64,000 nucleotides of DNA, from positions 1 to 64,000 of the forward strand of contig DATFYA010000214.1 in the NCBI GenBank assembly GCA_035315345.1, written 5' to 3'. This DNA is from Candidatus Methylomirabilota bacterium. Its GTDB lineage: Bacteria; Methylomirabilota; Methylomirabilia; Rokubacteriales; CSP1-6. Position 1 is the first letter of the stretch. Each line of letters opens with the position of its first letter. The position numbers and the translations under genes were made by a program. Positions 47,438 to 55,269 of this stretch are shown here, piece by piece. The notes beneath the pieces are model-generated. The model was not told where the DNA came from and did no database searches. It saw nothing but the letters and a program-made list of their open reading frames with translations.

Positions 47438-49081
47438 ATGCCGACCGTCGCCGCTCTCCTGGTGGACGGGCTCGTGCGGGCCCAGGTGCCCCGGATCTTC
47501 GGGGTGCCGGGTGGCGGGTCCAATCTGGAAGTCCTCGAGGCCGCCCGGGCGCGTGGGCTGCCCTTCGTGCTCTGCCATCAGGAGTGGGCCGCCTGCATCA
47601 TGGCCGCGGTGACCGGCGACCTGACCGGCCGGCCGGGCGCGGTGCTGTCCACGCTCGGCCCCGGGGTCACGGCCAGCGCCACCGGGCTGGCCCACGCGCT
47701 ACTCGATCGCTCGCCGCTGATCTACATCAGCGATCGCCACCCGGCCGGGGTGCTCGAGTTCGCGTCGCACCAGTACCTGGACCACAGCAGCCACGTCGGT
47801 CCCATCACCAAGGGCACGCTCACGGTCAGCGCCGATTCGGCGGCGCACTGGATCGCCCATGCCGTGCAGCTGGCCCTGGCCGAGCCGCGCGGACCGGTGC
47901 ACCTGGATTTGCCGGCCGACGTCGCCGGGCAGCACGCCGTCCCCCTGGCGACGTCCGTCACGCGCGCGCCGTTGCCGGCGCCCGAGGAGGCGCAGGTGGA
48001 GCAGGCGGCCGGCATGATTCGCGCGGCCAAGCGCCCGCTCGTCATCGCCGGGCTCGGCTGCCGCCCGGCCGACGCGAAATGGCTGCAGGCCTTCGCGGAG
48101 GCGCTGCCCGCGCCGGTGCTGACCACGTACAAGGCCAAGGGCGCCATTCCCGACCCGCATCCGCTGGCCCTCGGCATCTTCACGGGCGGCGCGCTCGAGG
48201 AGCCGCTCGTGAAGCGGGCGGACCTGATCATCGCTTTCGGCCTCGACACCGTCGAGCTGATTCCCCGGCGCTGGTCGTACTCGGCGCCGGTGCTGAGCCT
48301 GACTCGCGGTGCCGCCGCCGAGCCGCGGCTCCGCGCGCCGGGCGGAGGCGCGTACTTCACCCCGGCGCTCGAGGTGGTGGGCGACCTGGCCGCGATCCTG
48401 GAGGACCTGGCGCCGCGACTCATTCCGCAGGGGACCGAATCCGACTGGGACGTGGCCGCGGTGGACCGGATCCGACGCGAGCGCCTGACCGCGCTCGAGG
48501 TGCCGGTGGACGGGCTGGCCCCGCATCGGGTCGCACAGGTGACGCGCGAGCTGACCGCCGCCGGCAGCATCGCCAGCGTGGACGCGGGCGCGCACATGTT
48601 CCCGGCGACCGCGTACTGGCACGCTCTGGAGCCGGGCGAGCTGCTGATCTCGAACGGGCTCGCCACCATGGGCTTCGCGTTGCCCGCGGCCATCGCGGCG
48701 CAGCTCGTCCACCCGGACCGGCGCGTGGTGTGCTTCACCGGCGACGGCGGCCTCATGATGGTGGCGGCGGAGCTGGAGACGGTGGCGCGGCTGCGCCTGC
48801 CGATCCTCATCGTGGTGTTCAACGACCTGGCGCTGTCGCTGATCGAGGTCAAGCAGGAGCAGAAGGGCTTCGAGGGCGTCTCGCTGCGCTACGCGGGCCC
48901 GGACCTCCCGGCGCTGGCCCGGGCCTTCGGCCTGCGCGCCTTCACGGCCACCGACGAGGCGAGCCTGCGCCAGGCCCTGATCGGGGCGCAGACCGGGCAT
49001 GGCCCCGCGCTCATCGACGCGCGCATCGATCCCTCGGGGTATCGCCGCATGCTGGAAATCGTCCGGGGCGCCCCGAAGTAA
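47438..49081 (+). CDS. Thiamine pyrophosphate enzyme (acetolactate synthase/benzoylformate decarboxylase-like)
   Basis: 547 aa from ATG 47438. N-terminal PYR domain with catalytic Glu49 (CHQEWAACIMAAV), central domain, and C-terminal PP domain with CFTGDGGLMMVAAELET plus ILIVVFND for TPP-Mg binding. The family includes acetolactate synthase, benzoylformate decarboxylase and sulfoacetaldehyde acetyltransferase; no ilvN-type regulatory subunit is adjacent, which argues against biosynthetic acetolactate synthase. It follows the aminotransferase after 40 nt, suggesting a 2-oxo acid produced by transamination as substrate. Confidence 0.9.
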   Translation: MPTVAALLVDGLVRAQVPRIFGVPGGGSNLEVLEAARARGLPFVLCHQEWAACIMAAVTGDLTGRPGAVLSTLGPGVTASATGLAHALLDRSPLIYISDRHPAGVLEFASHQYLDHSSHVGPITKGTLTVSADSAAHWIAHAVQLALAEPRGPVHLDLPADVAGQHAVPLATSVTRAPLPAPEEAQVEQAAGMIRAAKRPLVIAGLGCRPADAKWLQAFAEALPAPVLTTYKAKGAIPDPHPLALGIFTGGALEEPLVKRADLIIAFGLDTVELIPRRWSYSAPVLSLTRGAAAEPRLRAPGGGAYFTPALEVVGDLAAILEDLAPRLIPQGTESDWDVAAVDRIRRERLTALEVPVDGLAPHRVAQVTRELTAAGSIASVDAGAHMFPATAYWHALEPGELLISNGLATMGFALPAAIAAQLVHPDRRVVCFTGDGGLMMVAAELETVARLRLPILIVVFNDLALSLIEVKQEQKGFEGVSLRYAGPDLPALARAFGLRAFTATDEASLRQALIGAQTGHGPALIDARIDPSGYRRMLEIVRGAPK

Positions 49082-49086
49082 GTCGG

Positions 49087-49092
49087 TATACT
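49087..49092 (+). promoter_or_regulatory. -10 element TATACT
   Basis: TATACT 6 nt upstream of the ATG at 49099, directly after the TPP-enzyme stop; no clear -35. Part of a recurring near-leaderless pattern in this window. Confidence 0.4.
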
Positions 49093-49098
49093 CCAGGC

Positions 49099-49758
49099 AT
49101 GGCATTCCTCTCGGCGAAGGACGAGGCGGCGGTCAAGCAGGAGTTCGAGCGCATCGGCGGGCCGGTCAAGCTGACCGTGTTCGCCTCGGAGCTGGGGGGC
49201 GAGCACAACGGCCAGACGGTGGCCCTCATTCGCGAGGTCGCGGCGCTCTCCGACCAGCTGTCGGTGACCGTGCTCAATCCGCACATCGAGCGCGACCAGG
49301 CGGCCGCCTACCGCATCACCGAGTCTCCGGCGGTGGTGGTCGAGGGGGCCCAGGACTACGGCATCCGCTTCCTGGGCATGCCGGCCGGCTACGAGTTCTC
49401 CAACCTGATCGACTCCATCATCGCGGTGTCCACCGGGGACGCCGGGCTGAGCGACGCCACCAAGGCCGCGCTCGCGGGGCTCACCGAGGACGTCACGATC
49501 AAGGTCTTCGCGACGCCCACCTGACCGCACTGCCCCCGGGCCGTGCGCCTGGCGCACCACATGGCGATCGCGTCTCCGAAGGTTCGGGCCGAGTGCATCG
49601 AGGCCAACGAGTTCCCGGAGCTGTCGCAGCGCTACCAGGTGATGGCGGTGCCCAAGATCGTCATCAACGACAAGGTCGGCTTCGAGGGCGCGATCCCCGA
49701 GCGGGATTTCCTGGGCGCGGTGCTGCAGGCGGTGGGCGACGAGAAGGCGGAGTCCTAG
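49099..49758 (+). CDS. Thioredoxin-fold (PDO/glutaredoxin-like) protein with in-frame UGA at redox Cys: probable selenoprotein
   Basis: 219 codons from ATG 49099 with one in-frame TGA at 49522-49524 (codon 142). Reading resumes in the same frame and gives PHCPRAVRLAHHM, so the redox motif TPT-TGA-PHC is the CxxC of glutaredoxin-like protein disulfide oxidoreductases with the first Cys replaced by UGA (Sec142-Pro-His-Cys145). The downstream part keeps the cis-Pro motif MAVPKIVIN. The N-terminal half is a second thioredoxin fold (KLTVFASELGG) lacking its own CxxC. A hairpin follows the UGA. A conventional reading would give a 141-aa truncated protein plus an orphan ORF at 49543. No sel genes are in the window to confirm decoding. 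Confidence 0.8.
49543..49557 (+). promoter_or_regulatory. Hairpin downstream of in-frame UGA, possible bacterial SECIS
   Basis: GTGCGC (49543-49548) and GCGCAC (49552-49557) form a 6-bp stem with a 3-nt loop beginning 18 nt after the TGA, in the distance range of bacterial SECIS elements. The loop (CTG) lacks a G in its first two positions, so the match to the consensus is imperfect. Confidence 0.4.
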
Positions 49759-49761
49759 ACC

Positions 49762-49851
49762 GTGGAATCCGCCGTCATCGTCGTGGTGGTGCTGATCGCC
49801 TGGTTCGCGCTCAATCGCTGGATCCTCCCGCGCTTCGGCATCCGGACCTGA
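49762..49851 (+). CDS. 29-residue single-span membrane protein
   Basis: GTG 49762, 3 nt after the selenoprotein-like gene, encodes MESAVIVVVVLIAWFALNRW and nine more residues ending FGIRT: one transmembrane span then a short basic tail. The stop is TGA; the frame stays open to TAG at 49915-49917 and would add AAAAGCSREERDAGKSEPRRP with a Cys six residues after the TGA, so a second UGA-decoded extension is possible. Function unknown; too short for routine gene finders. Confidence 0.5.
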   Translation: MESAVIVVVVLIAWFALNRWILPRFGIRT

Positions 49852-49873
49852 GCGGCTGCCGCCGGGTGCTCCC

Positions 49874-50329
49874 GTGAGGAGCGAGACGCCGGGAAGAGCG
49901 AGCCGCGCCGCCCGTAGCCCCCGCCCCGTCACGCCACCCACCGACCTGCTCTTCACCTACGGCACGCTGATGCGGGGATTCCGTCTGCATCACCTGCTCG
50001 ACGGCCGCGCGCTGTTCGTTGGCCCGGGCCAGGTGACGGGGCGGATCATCGACCTGGGCTCGTATCCCGGCGCGGTGGCGGACCGCGACGGCGCGCTCCG
50101 CGGCGAGGTGTACCGTGTGACCGAGACCGCGCTGTGGTCGAGGCTGGACTCGGTCGAGGGACCCCAGTATCATCGCCGGGAGGTTGCCGTCCGGACCGCG
50201 GACGACCGCGAGATGGCCGCGTGGATCTACTGGTACATCGGCCCACTCGATCGCGGCGTGCCGATTCCGGGCGGGGACTACCGGGCGCACGCGCCCGGCA
50301 CATCCATCTACCACCAGCCGAGCCCGTAG
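49874..50329 (+). CDS. Gamma-glutamylcyclotransferase-like (AIG2/GGCT) protein
   Basis: 151 aa from GTG 49874. The core begins DLLFTYGTLMRGFRLHHLL, with the YGTL motif binding the gamma-glutamyl group, and the catalytic Glu is in LDSVEGPQYHRREV. The N-terminal 24 residues are Arg/Pro-rich and unconserved, so the true start may differ, but no other in-frame start precedes the domain. Members cyclise gamma-glutamyl amines or glutathione derivatives to 5-oxoproline; substrate unknown. It follows redox genes and precedes an aminotransferase. Confidence 0.85.
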   Translation: MRSETPGRASRAARSPRPVTPPTDLLFTYGTLMRGFRLHHLLDGRALFVGPGQVTGRIIDLGSYPGAVADRDGALRGEVYRVTETALWSRLDSVEGPQYHRREVAVRTADDREMAAWIYWYIGPLDRGVPIPGGDYRAHAPGTSIYHQPSP

Positions 50330-50338
50330 GAGGCACCC

Positions 50339-51694
50339 ATGCCGGTCGAGGCCGCACAGCTCATCAAGGACGACCAGGATCATCTGATCCATCCGCTGCA
50401 TCATCCGAGCGATCACCTGGAGCCGATGGTCTACGTGCGCGGCCGCGGCGCCGTGCTGACCGACGTGCAGGGCCGCGAGTACATCGACGGTCTGGCCGGG
50501 CTCTGGAACGTCAACGTGGGCCACGGGCGCACCGAGCTGGCGGACGCGGCGGCCAACCAGATCCGCGAGCTGGCCTACTTCTCGGCCTACTCGGGCTCGT
50601 CGAACATCCCGGCGATCGAGCTGGCCTCCAAGCTGATGACGATTGCCTACAAGAACATGCAGGGCGTGTTCTTCACCTCGGGGGGCGCCGAGTCCAACGA
50701 GTCGGCGTTCAAGACCGCGCGCTTCTACTGGAAGACTCGGGGCAAGCCGGACAAGGTCAAGATCATCGCGCGGTCGCTGGCCTACCATGGGGTGACGCTG
50801 CAGGCGATGAGCGCCACCGGCATGTCGCCGTACTGGAAGATGTTCGAGCCGCGGGTGCCGAACTTCGTGCATATTCCAACGTGTTATCCGTACCGACAGG
50901 AGGGCGCCAAGCCGGGAGAGACCGCGGGGCAAACTGCCGCGCGTCTTTTGGAAGAGGCGATCGTGCGCGAGGGGGCGGACACGGTGGCCGCCTTCATCGC
51001 CGAGCCGATCCACGGCGGCGGCGGGGTGCTCTATCCCACCGACGACTACTTCCCGCTGGTGCGCCAGGTCTGCGACAAGCACGACGTGCTGTTCATCGCC
51101 GACGAGGTCATCACCGGCTTCTGCCGCACCGGCAAGTGGTTCGCCCTCGAGCACTGGAACGTGCTGCCGGACATCGTCTCCTTCGCCAAGGGCGTGTCGT
51201 CGGGCTATCTGCCGCTGGGCGGCATCATGGTCTCGAAGGCGATCAAGCAGGCGATGGACGACGTCAAGCCCGAGGACAAGTGGATGCACGCCTACACGTA
51301 CTCGGGGCACCCGACCTGCTGCGCGGTCGGCATCAAGAACCTCGAGATCATGGAACGGGAGCGGCTGTGGGAGCGGGCGGCGGCCATGGGCACGCGGCTG
51401 CACAAGGGCCTGCAGCAGGCGCTCGGCGACCACAAGCACGTGGGCGACATCCGCGGCGGCAAGGGCCTGCTGGCCGCGGTGGAGCTGGTCGAAGATCGTG
51501 GCACCAAGGCACCCTTCGGCGCCGACAAGAAGGTGGGGCCGCGGGTGCTCGCCGAGATGACCAAGCGCGGGGTGATCACGCGCGCGCGGCTCGAGCACGT
51601 CTTCTTCGCGCCGCCGCTGGTGGTGAGTGAGGAGCAGGTCGACCGCCTCGTCTCCGTGCTCCGCGACTCCCTCAAGGTCGTCACCGGCGTCTGA
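50339..51694 (+). CDS. Class III (omega) aminotransferase
   Basis: 451 aa from ATG 50339 behind AGGAGG. VYVRGRGAVLTDVQGREYIDGLAGLWNVNVGH, FFTSGGAESNESAFKTAR, AFIAEPIHGGGG, FIADEVITGFCRTG and FAKGVSSGYLPLGG with PLP Lys284 place it among omega-amino-acid or amine:pyruvate transaminases (beta-alanine, putrescine, taurine-like). The gene pair with a gamma-glutamylcyclotransferase-like protein would suit a gamma-glutamylated amine pathway (inference). Confidence 0.93.
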   Translation: MPVEAAQLIKDDQDHLIHPLHHPSDHLEPMVYVRGRGAVLTDVQGREYIDGLAGLWNVNVGHGRTELADAAANQIRELAYFSAYSGSSNIPAIELASKLMTIAYKNMQGVFFTSGGAESNESAFKTARFYWKTRGKPDKVKIIARSLAYHGVTLQAMSATGMSPYWKMFEPRVPNFVHIPTCYPYRQEGAKPGETAGQTAARLLEEAIVREGADTVAAFIAEPIHGGGGVLYPTDDYFPLVRQVCDKHDVLFIADEVITGFCRTGKWFALEHWNVLPDIVSFAKGVSSGYLPLGGIMVSKAIKQAMDDVKPEDKWMHAYTYSGHPTCCAVGIKNLEIMERERLWERAAAMGTRLHKGLQQALGDHKHVGDIRGGKGLLAAVELVEDRGTKAPFGADKKVGPRVLAEMTKRGVITRARLEHVFFAPPLVVSEEQVDRLVSVLRDSLKVVTGV

Positions 51695-51701
51695 TCCGCC
51701 C

Positions 51702-51751
51702 TCTCTCCCTCTCCCTCTCCCCCTCCGGGGGGGGAGGGCAGGGTGAGGGGG
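51702..51751. repeat. REP-like pyrimidine/purine palindrome with G-quadruplex potential
   Basis: Repeated TCTCCC units run into CCCCCTCC (51718-51726), followed by G8-A-GGG-CA-GGG-TGA-GGGGG (51727-51751). The arms can form a hairpin, and the four G-runs meet the G-quadruplex pattern. It lies between two convergent genes and probably terminates both. Similar CCCTCTCCC/GGGAGAGGG repeats are common in GC-rich bacterial genomes. Confidence 0.6.
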
Positions 51752-51767
51752 TGCTCGACCGCCCGCG

Positions 51768-52304
51768 TTACCTCGCGGGCACCACCCACAAGTACAGCGT
51801 GTGGGTGCCCTGGCTGCTCGACACTTGCATCGTCTGCGTCGGAACCCAGTCCGCCATCCCGAAGTTGTGCGATACGACTCGCGAGCCAGGGCGGAGCTCG
51901 CTGAGGAGCTTCAGGCGCAGCCGGCGGTTCAGCTCGTTCCCCAGGTAGAGCGTCACGACGGTGGCCGGGCGCAGATCGGCCTGGAACAAATCCCCCTGGT
52001 GGAACGTGACCCGGTCGCTCAGCCCCAGGCCGCGGGCGCGGTCGGTGGCCTGCTTCGCCAGCGTGGGATCGATCTCGTAGCCGACCCCGCGGGCACCCCG
52101 GTCCTTCGCGGCGGCGATGACGATACGGCCATCGCCCGATCCCAGATCATAGACGACGTCATCGGTAGTTACGTTGGCTAGCCTCAGCATCTCGTTGACC
52201 ACGGCTGGCGGTGTCCGGACGTCCGGCACCTCTTGACCCGGAACGCGCGCGCACGCGGCGAGAGCGGCGGTGAGCCCGATCGTCAGCGCTCGTCTCGCTC
52301 TCAT
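51768..52304 (-). CDS. Class I SAM-dependent methyltransferase with lipoprotein-type signal peptide
   Basis: 178 aa from ATG 52304. Residues 1-20 form a signal peptide ending in a lipobox (LAAC, Cys18), followed by a short Rossmann methyltransferase: VVYDLGSGDGRIVIAAAKDRG is motif I and VTFHQGDLFQADL a later motif, with VVTLYLGNELNRRLRLKLL and SRVVSHNFGM. The domain is complete. Export of a SAM enzyme is odd because SAM is cytoplasmic; the lipobox may instead be a chance hydrophobic N-terminus. Confidence 0.82.
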   Translation of the reverse strand: MRARRALTIGLTAALAACARVPGQEVPDVRTPPAVVNEMLRLANVTTDDVVYDLGSGDGRIVIAAAKDRGARGVGYEIDPTLAKQATDRARGLGLSDRVTFHQGDLFQADLRPATVVTLYLGNELNRRLRLKLLSELRPGSRVVSHNFGMADWVPTQTMQVSSSQGTHTLYLWVVPAR

Positions 52305-52334
52305 GGCCGGCCATTCTAGCGCAGGTGGACGTGC

Positions 52335-52364
52335 TTGCCGTCTAGCTCAACTTGTGTTTAGTAT
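52335..52364 (+). promoter_or_regulatory. Candidate promoter of radical SAM gene
   Basis: TTGCCG (52335-52340), 18-nt spacer, TAGTAT (52359-52364), 5 nt before ATG 52370. The -10 lies in the AT-rich 12-mer TGTTTAGTATAT (52355-52366), which recurs exactly at 58745-58756. Confidence 0.5.
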
Positions 52365-52369
52365 ATCGC

Positions 52370-53584
52370 ATGGACCGCGCGCAACGCTTCCGGATCCTGG
52401 CCGACGCCGCCGCCGATGATCGGGAGACCGGCCTTCCGGTCCGCGCGCGACTGAGCGACGGCCCGGTGGGCATCCGGCCGGTCCGCCTGCCCGGTGGCGG
52501 ATCCACGACGCTCATGCGCGTGATGCAGACGAACGCCTGCTCGCTGTCCTGCGGCTACTGCCCGACGTTCTGTGGCGGGCGCGTGAAGCGGACCGCGCTC
52601 TCGCCGGAGGAGGTGGCGCGGACGTTCATGGAGTCGCATCGCGCCGGAGTCGCCCAGGGGCTCTTCCTCACCTCGGGCGTGCCCGGCCGCGCGTCGCGGG
52701 CGGTCGATCGCATGCTGGCCGCGATCGAGATTTTGAGGAAGCGGGAAGGCTTCGCCGGCTACGTGCACGTCAAGCTGCTGCCCGGCGCGGAGCGCGAGCA
52801 GGTCGTGCAGGCCACGCGGCTGGCCACGCGTGTCTCCGTCAATCTCGAAGGCCCCAACGACGGGGTGGTGCGCGGCCTGGCTCGCGAGAAGGACTACTCG
52901 GGCGATCTTCTGCCGAACCTCATGCTGGCCGGCCGTCTCTCGCGCGAGGCGCGGCTCGAAGGACGGGAAGGGGTCGCGGCGGCGGGGACGACGACGCAGT
53001 TCGTGGTGGGCGCGCAGGGCGAGCGCGACCGCGAGATCCTGGGCGTGGTGAGCGGTCTCGAGGGCCGCGGCCTGCTCCACCACGCGCACTTCAGCGCCTT
53101 CCAGCCGGTGGAGGGCACGCCCATGGAAGGCCTCCGGCCCGCGCCCGCGGCCCGCGAGTGGCGGCTCTACCAGGCCGAGCACCTGCTTCGGCAGTACGGC
53201 TTCCGGTTCGAGGAGCTGGTGTTCGGTGGCGACGGCAACCTGGCGCTCGATCACGACCCGAAGACCGCCTGGGCTCTGGCCCACACCGAGCAGTTCCCGG
53301 TTGCGCTCGAGCGCGCTCCGTACGAGCTGCTGCTGCGCGTGCCGGGCATCGGCCCGACCGCGGCGCGACGGCTGGTGGCCGAGCGCCGTCGCACGCTGCC
53401 GCGCGATGCGCAGGACCTGCGACGCCTCGGCGTGGACGCGATGCGGGCCGCCTACTTCCTGACCGTGCGCGGTCGCCGCCTCCGGCCGACGCTGCCCGCC
53501 GAGCAGCTGCGTTTGTTCCCGCCCGGCGAGCACCTGACCCAGGGGCCGTGGCGCACGAACGTGCCGCCGTGCGCCTATCGCTGA
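52370..53584 (+). CDS. Radical SAM protein with C-terminal helix-hairpin-helix (DNA modification/repair type)
   Basis: 404 aa from ATG 52370; an upstream TTG at 52352 falls in the promoter. The 4Fe-4S motif Cys57-x3-Cys61-x2-Cys64 (CSLSCGYC) marks the radical SAM core, and the C-terminal VPGIGPTAARRLV is a helix-hairpin-helix for DNA binding. The overall pattern matches the family named putative DNA modification/repair radical SAM protein, usually paired with a uracil-DNA-glycosylase-like partner. No such partner is adjacent; the next gene encodes a DCC protein. Confidence 0.88.
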   Translation: MDRAQRFRILADAAADDRETGLPVRARLSDGPVGIRPVRLPGGGSTTLMRVMQTNACSLSCGYCPTFCGGRVKRTALSPEEVARTFMESHRAGVAQGLFLTSGVPGRASRAVDRMLAAIEILRKREGFAGYVHVKLLPGAEREQVVQATRLATRVSVNLEGPNDGVVRGLAREKDYSGDLLPNLMLAGRLSREARLEGREGVAAAGTTTQFVVGAQGERDREILGVVSGLEGRGLLHHAHFSAFQPVEGTPMEGLRPAPAAREWRLYQAEHLLRQYGFRFEELVFGGDGNLALDHDPKTAWALAHTEQFPVALERAPYELLLRVPGIGPTAARRLVAERRRTLPRDAQDLRRLGVDAMRAAYFLTVRGRRLRPTLPAEQLRLFPPGEHLTQGPWRTNVPPCAYR

Positions 53585-53669
53585 CTTCGGCGGGCGGCGT
53601 GCTGGTGTCTGTCGCGCACGCTGATCGCGACCATCCACGCCTGGATCGAGCGCCGCCGCACGACAGGCG

Positions 53670-53675
53670 TACAAT
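53670..53675 (+). promoter_or_regulatory. -10 element TACAAT
   Basis: TACAAT 8 nt upstream of ATG 53684, in the 99-nt gap after the radical SAM gene. No strong -35. Confidence 0.4.
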
Positions 53676-53683
53676 GACCGCCC

Positions 53684-54088
53684 ATGAGCTCCAAAGTCGA
53701 GGAAGCCCAGGCCCCCGCCCGGGCGCGCGCGGTCCTGATCTACGATGGCGCCTGCGGCCTGTGTCGCGGCGGGGTGTCCTGGATCTCTGGTCGCGCGGTG
53801 CCGGGCTACTTCGAGTTCTTGCCTTGCCAGGCGCCTGAGCGCCGCGCTCGGTATCCGTGGATGTCCGAAGGAGACTGTCTCCAGGCCATGCAGCTCATCC
53901 TACCGGATGGCCATGTCTTGGTCGGTGACGCCGCGATCCCCGAGATCCTGCGCCGGCTCCGCGGGTGGCGGTGGCTGGCCGGGGTGTTCCGGCTCCCCGG
54001 CGTCGAGGTGCTGGCGCCTCGGCTCTACGCGTGGGTCGCCCGCCATCGCTACCAGATCTCCTGCATGATCGGCCGCCCGCGCGACTGA
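53684..54088 (+). CDS. DCC family thiol-disulfide oxidoreductase-like protein (DUF393)
   Basis: 134 aa. The defining motif YDGACGLCRGGV (Asp-x-x-Cys-x-x-Cys) is at residues about 20-31, followed by FLPCQAPERR and a C-terminal segment with LRGWRWLAGVFRLPGV. Predicted thioredoxin-like fold with unknown substrate. Ends 2 nt before the end of the convergent chromate-operon MFS gene. Confidence 0.88.
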   Translation: MSSKVEEAQAPARARAVLIYDGACGLCRGGVSWISGRAVPGYFEFLPCQAPERRARYPWMSEGDCLQAMQLILPDGHVLVGDAAIPEILRRLRGWRWLAGVFRLPGVEVLAPRLYAWVARHRYQISCMIGRPRD

Positions 54089-54090
54089 CC

Positions 54091-55269
54091 TCAGCTGGCC
54101 GGCGCACGTGAGGCGCCGGTATCGAGAACGACCTTCCGGATCGTCGCGTAGAGCATCAGGTCGTAGACGATCTTGAGCCCGCCGCCCAGGAAGAAGGGCG
54201 CGGCGACCGACACGCTGGTCATCACCCAGCCGGTGAGCGCGGGGCTCACCGATTGCGCCAGCGTGCGGCTCACATTGGTGAGGCTGGCTGCGCCCTCGCG
54301 CTCGTGGTCCTGCACGGCCAGCATGAGAAAGCTCTGGCGGGTCGGCACATCCATCTGGGAGAGCAGGTGGCGTGCCAGCAGCATGACGACCGCGAGCCAC
54401 GCCGACGGGGCCAGCGCCACCGCGATCAGCAGCAGGTTCGAGATGAGATGCGAGAACACCATGGTCTTGACCAGGCCCAGTCGCGGGGCGAGGCGAGCGG
54501 CGAGCAGCAGCGAAAGGCCCGAGAGCACCTGCGCCCCGAAGAACGTCCATCCGAGCGCAGCCAGGCCCATCCCGAAGCGCGTGTAGAACCAGTAGGCGAC
54601 GAGACTCTGCAGCACGAAGCCGCCGGCGAGCGAATCCAGCGCGAACAGCGCGGCCAGCCGGCGGACGAGCGGCCGCGAGGGCATCGCCGCCGCGGAACGG
54701 GCGCCCCCGGGGACCGGGCCGCCCGCGGCCATCCGCGCGTAGGCCGCGATCTGAACCAGCCCGCCCAGCAGGAACACGGCGAAGAGGAGCCGGGGTGAGC
54801 CGCCGGCGCGCGTCACGGTCGCCGCCCCGACCGCGGACGCGGCGTAGCCGGCCAGGTTGTACAGGCTCAGTGCGGTGGTCAGCTCGGCCCGGGGGCTCGC
54901 GCGCGTGACCGCGACCTGTTCGAGGGTGAGGAACGGACCGGTCTCGCCGGTGCCCACCGCGAGGTTGCCGATCATGGCGGCGCCCACGACGACCCACGGA
55001 TGGTCGGTGGCCAGCAGCAGGAGCGCCGAGACCACGATGAGACCGGCCTGGGCGATGAGGGCCGCGCGCGGGCCATGGCGCTCGGCGGGCCGGCGGATCC
55101 CGAAGGTCATGGCCGCGCTGGCGAGCAGGGTGAGTGTGACCGCCACCCCGATCTCCCACGCATCCATGCCCCGCTCGGCCAGATAGAGCGGGAACAGCAC
55201 ACCCAGGAAGCCGTAGCAGAACGTCCGTGCGGTCTTGGCGACGAGGACCAGGCGGGCGTCTCGGCTCAC
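54091..55269 (-). CDS. MFS transporter of the chromate operon
   Basis: 392 aa from GTG 55269, overlapping the upstream stop by 4 nt. Twelve-span MFS pattern; GFLGVLFPLYLAERGMDAWEIGV, then RRPAERHGPRAALIAQ for the first cytoplasmic loop, GNLAVGTGETGPFLTLEQ, RHLLSQMDVPTRQSFLMLAV. Such MFS proteins are found as the last gene of some chromate-resistance operons; possible efflux role. Last gene of the six-gene unit 58655-54091. Confidence 0.88.
   Translation of the reverse strand: MSRDARLVLVAKTARTFCYGFLGVLFPLYLAERGMDAWEIGVAVTLTLLASAAMTFGIRRPAERHGPRAALIAQAGLIVVSALLLLATDHPWVVVGAAMIGNLAVGTGETGPFLTLEQVAVTRASPRAELTTALSLYNLAGYAASAVGAATVTRAGGSPRLLFAVFLLGGLVQIAAYARMAAGGPVPGGARSAAAMPSRPLVRRLAALFALDSLAGGFVLQSLVAYWFYTRFGMGLAALGWTFFGAQVLSGLSLLLAARLAPRLGLVKTMVFSHLISNLLLIAVALAPSAWLAVVMLLARHLLSQMDVPTRQSFLMLAVQDHEREGAASLTNVSRTLAQSVSPALTGWVMTSVSVAAPFFLGGGLKIVYDLMLYATIRKVVLDTGASRAPAS

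Noticed and set aside
49543-49758. Separate 71-codon gene starting at 49543
   Set aside because: It begins in the middle of a thioredoxin fold and continues the frame interrupted by TGA 49522; better explained as part of the UGA-containing gene.
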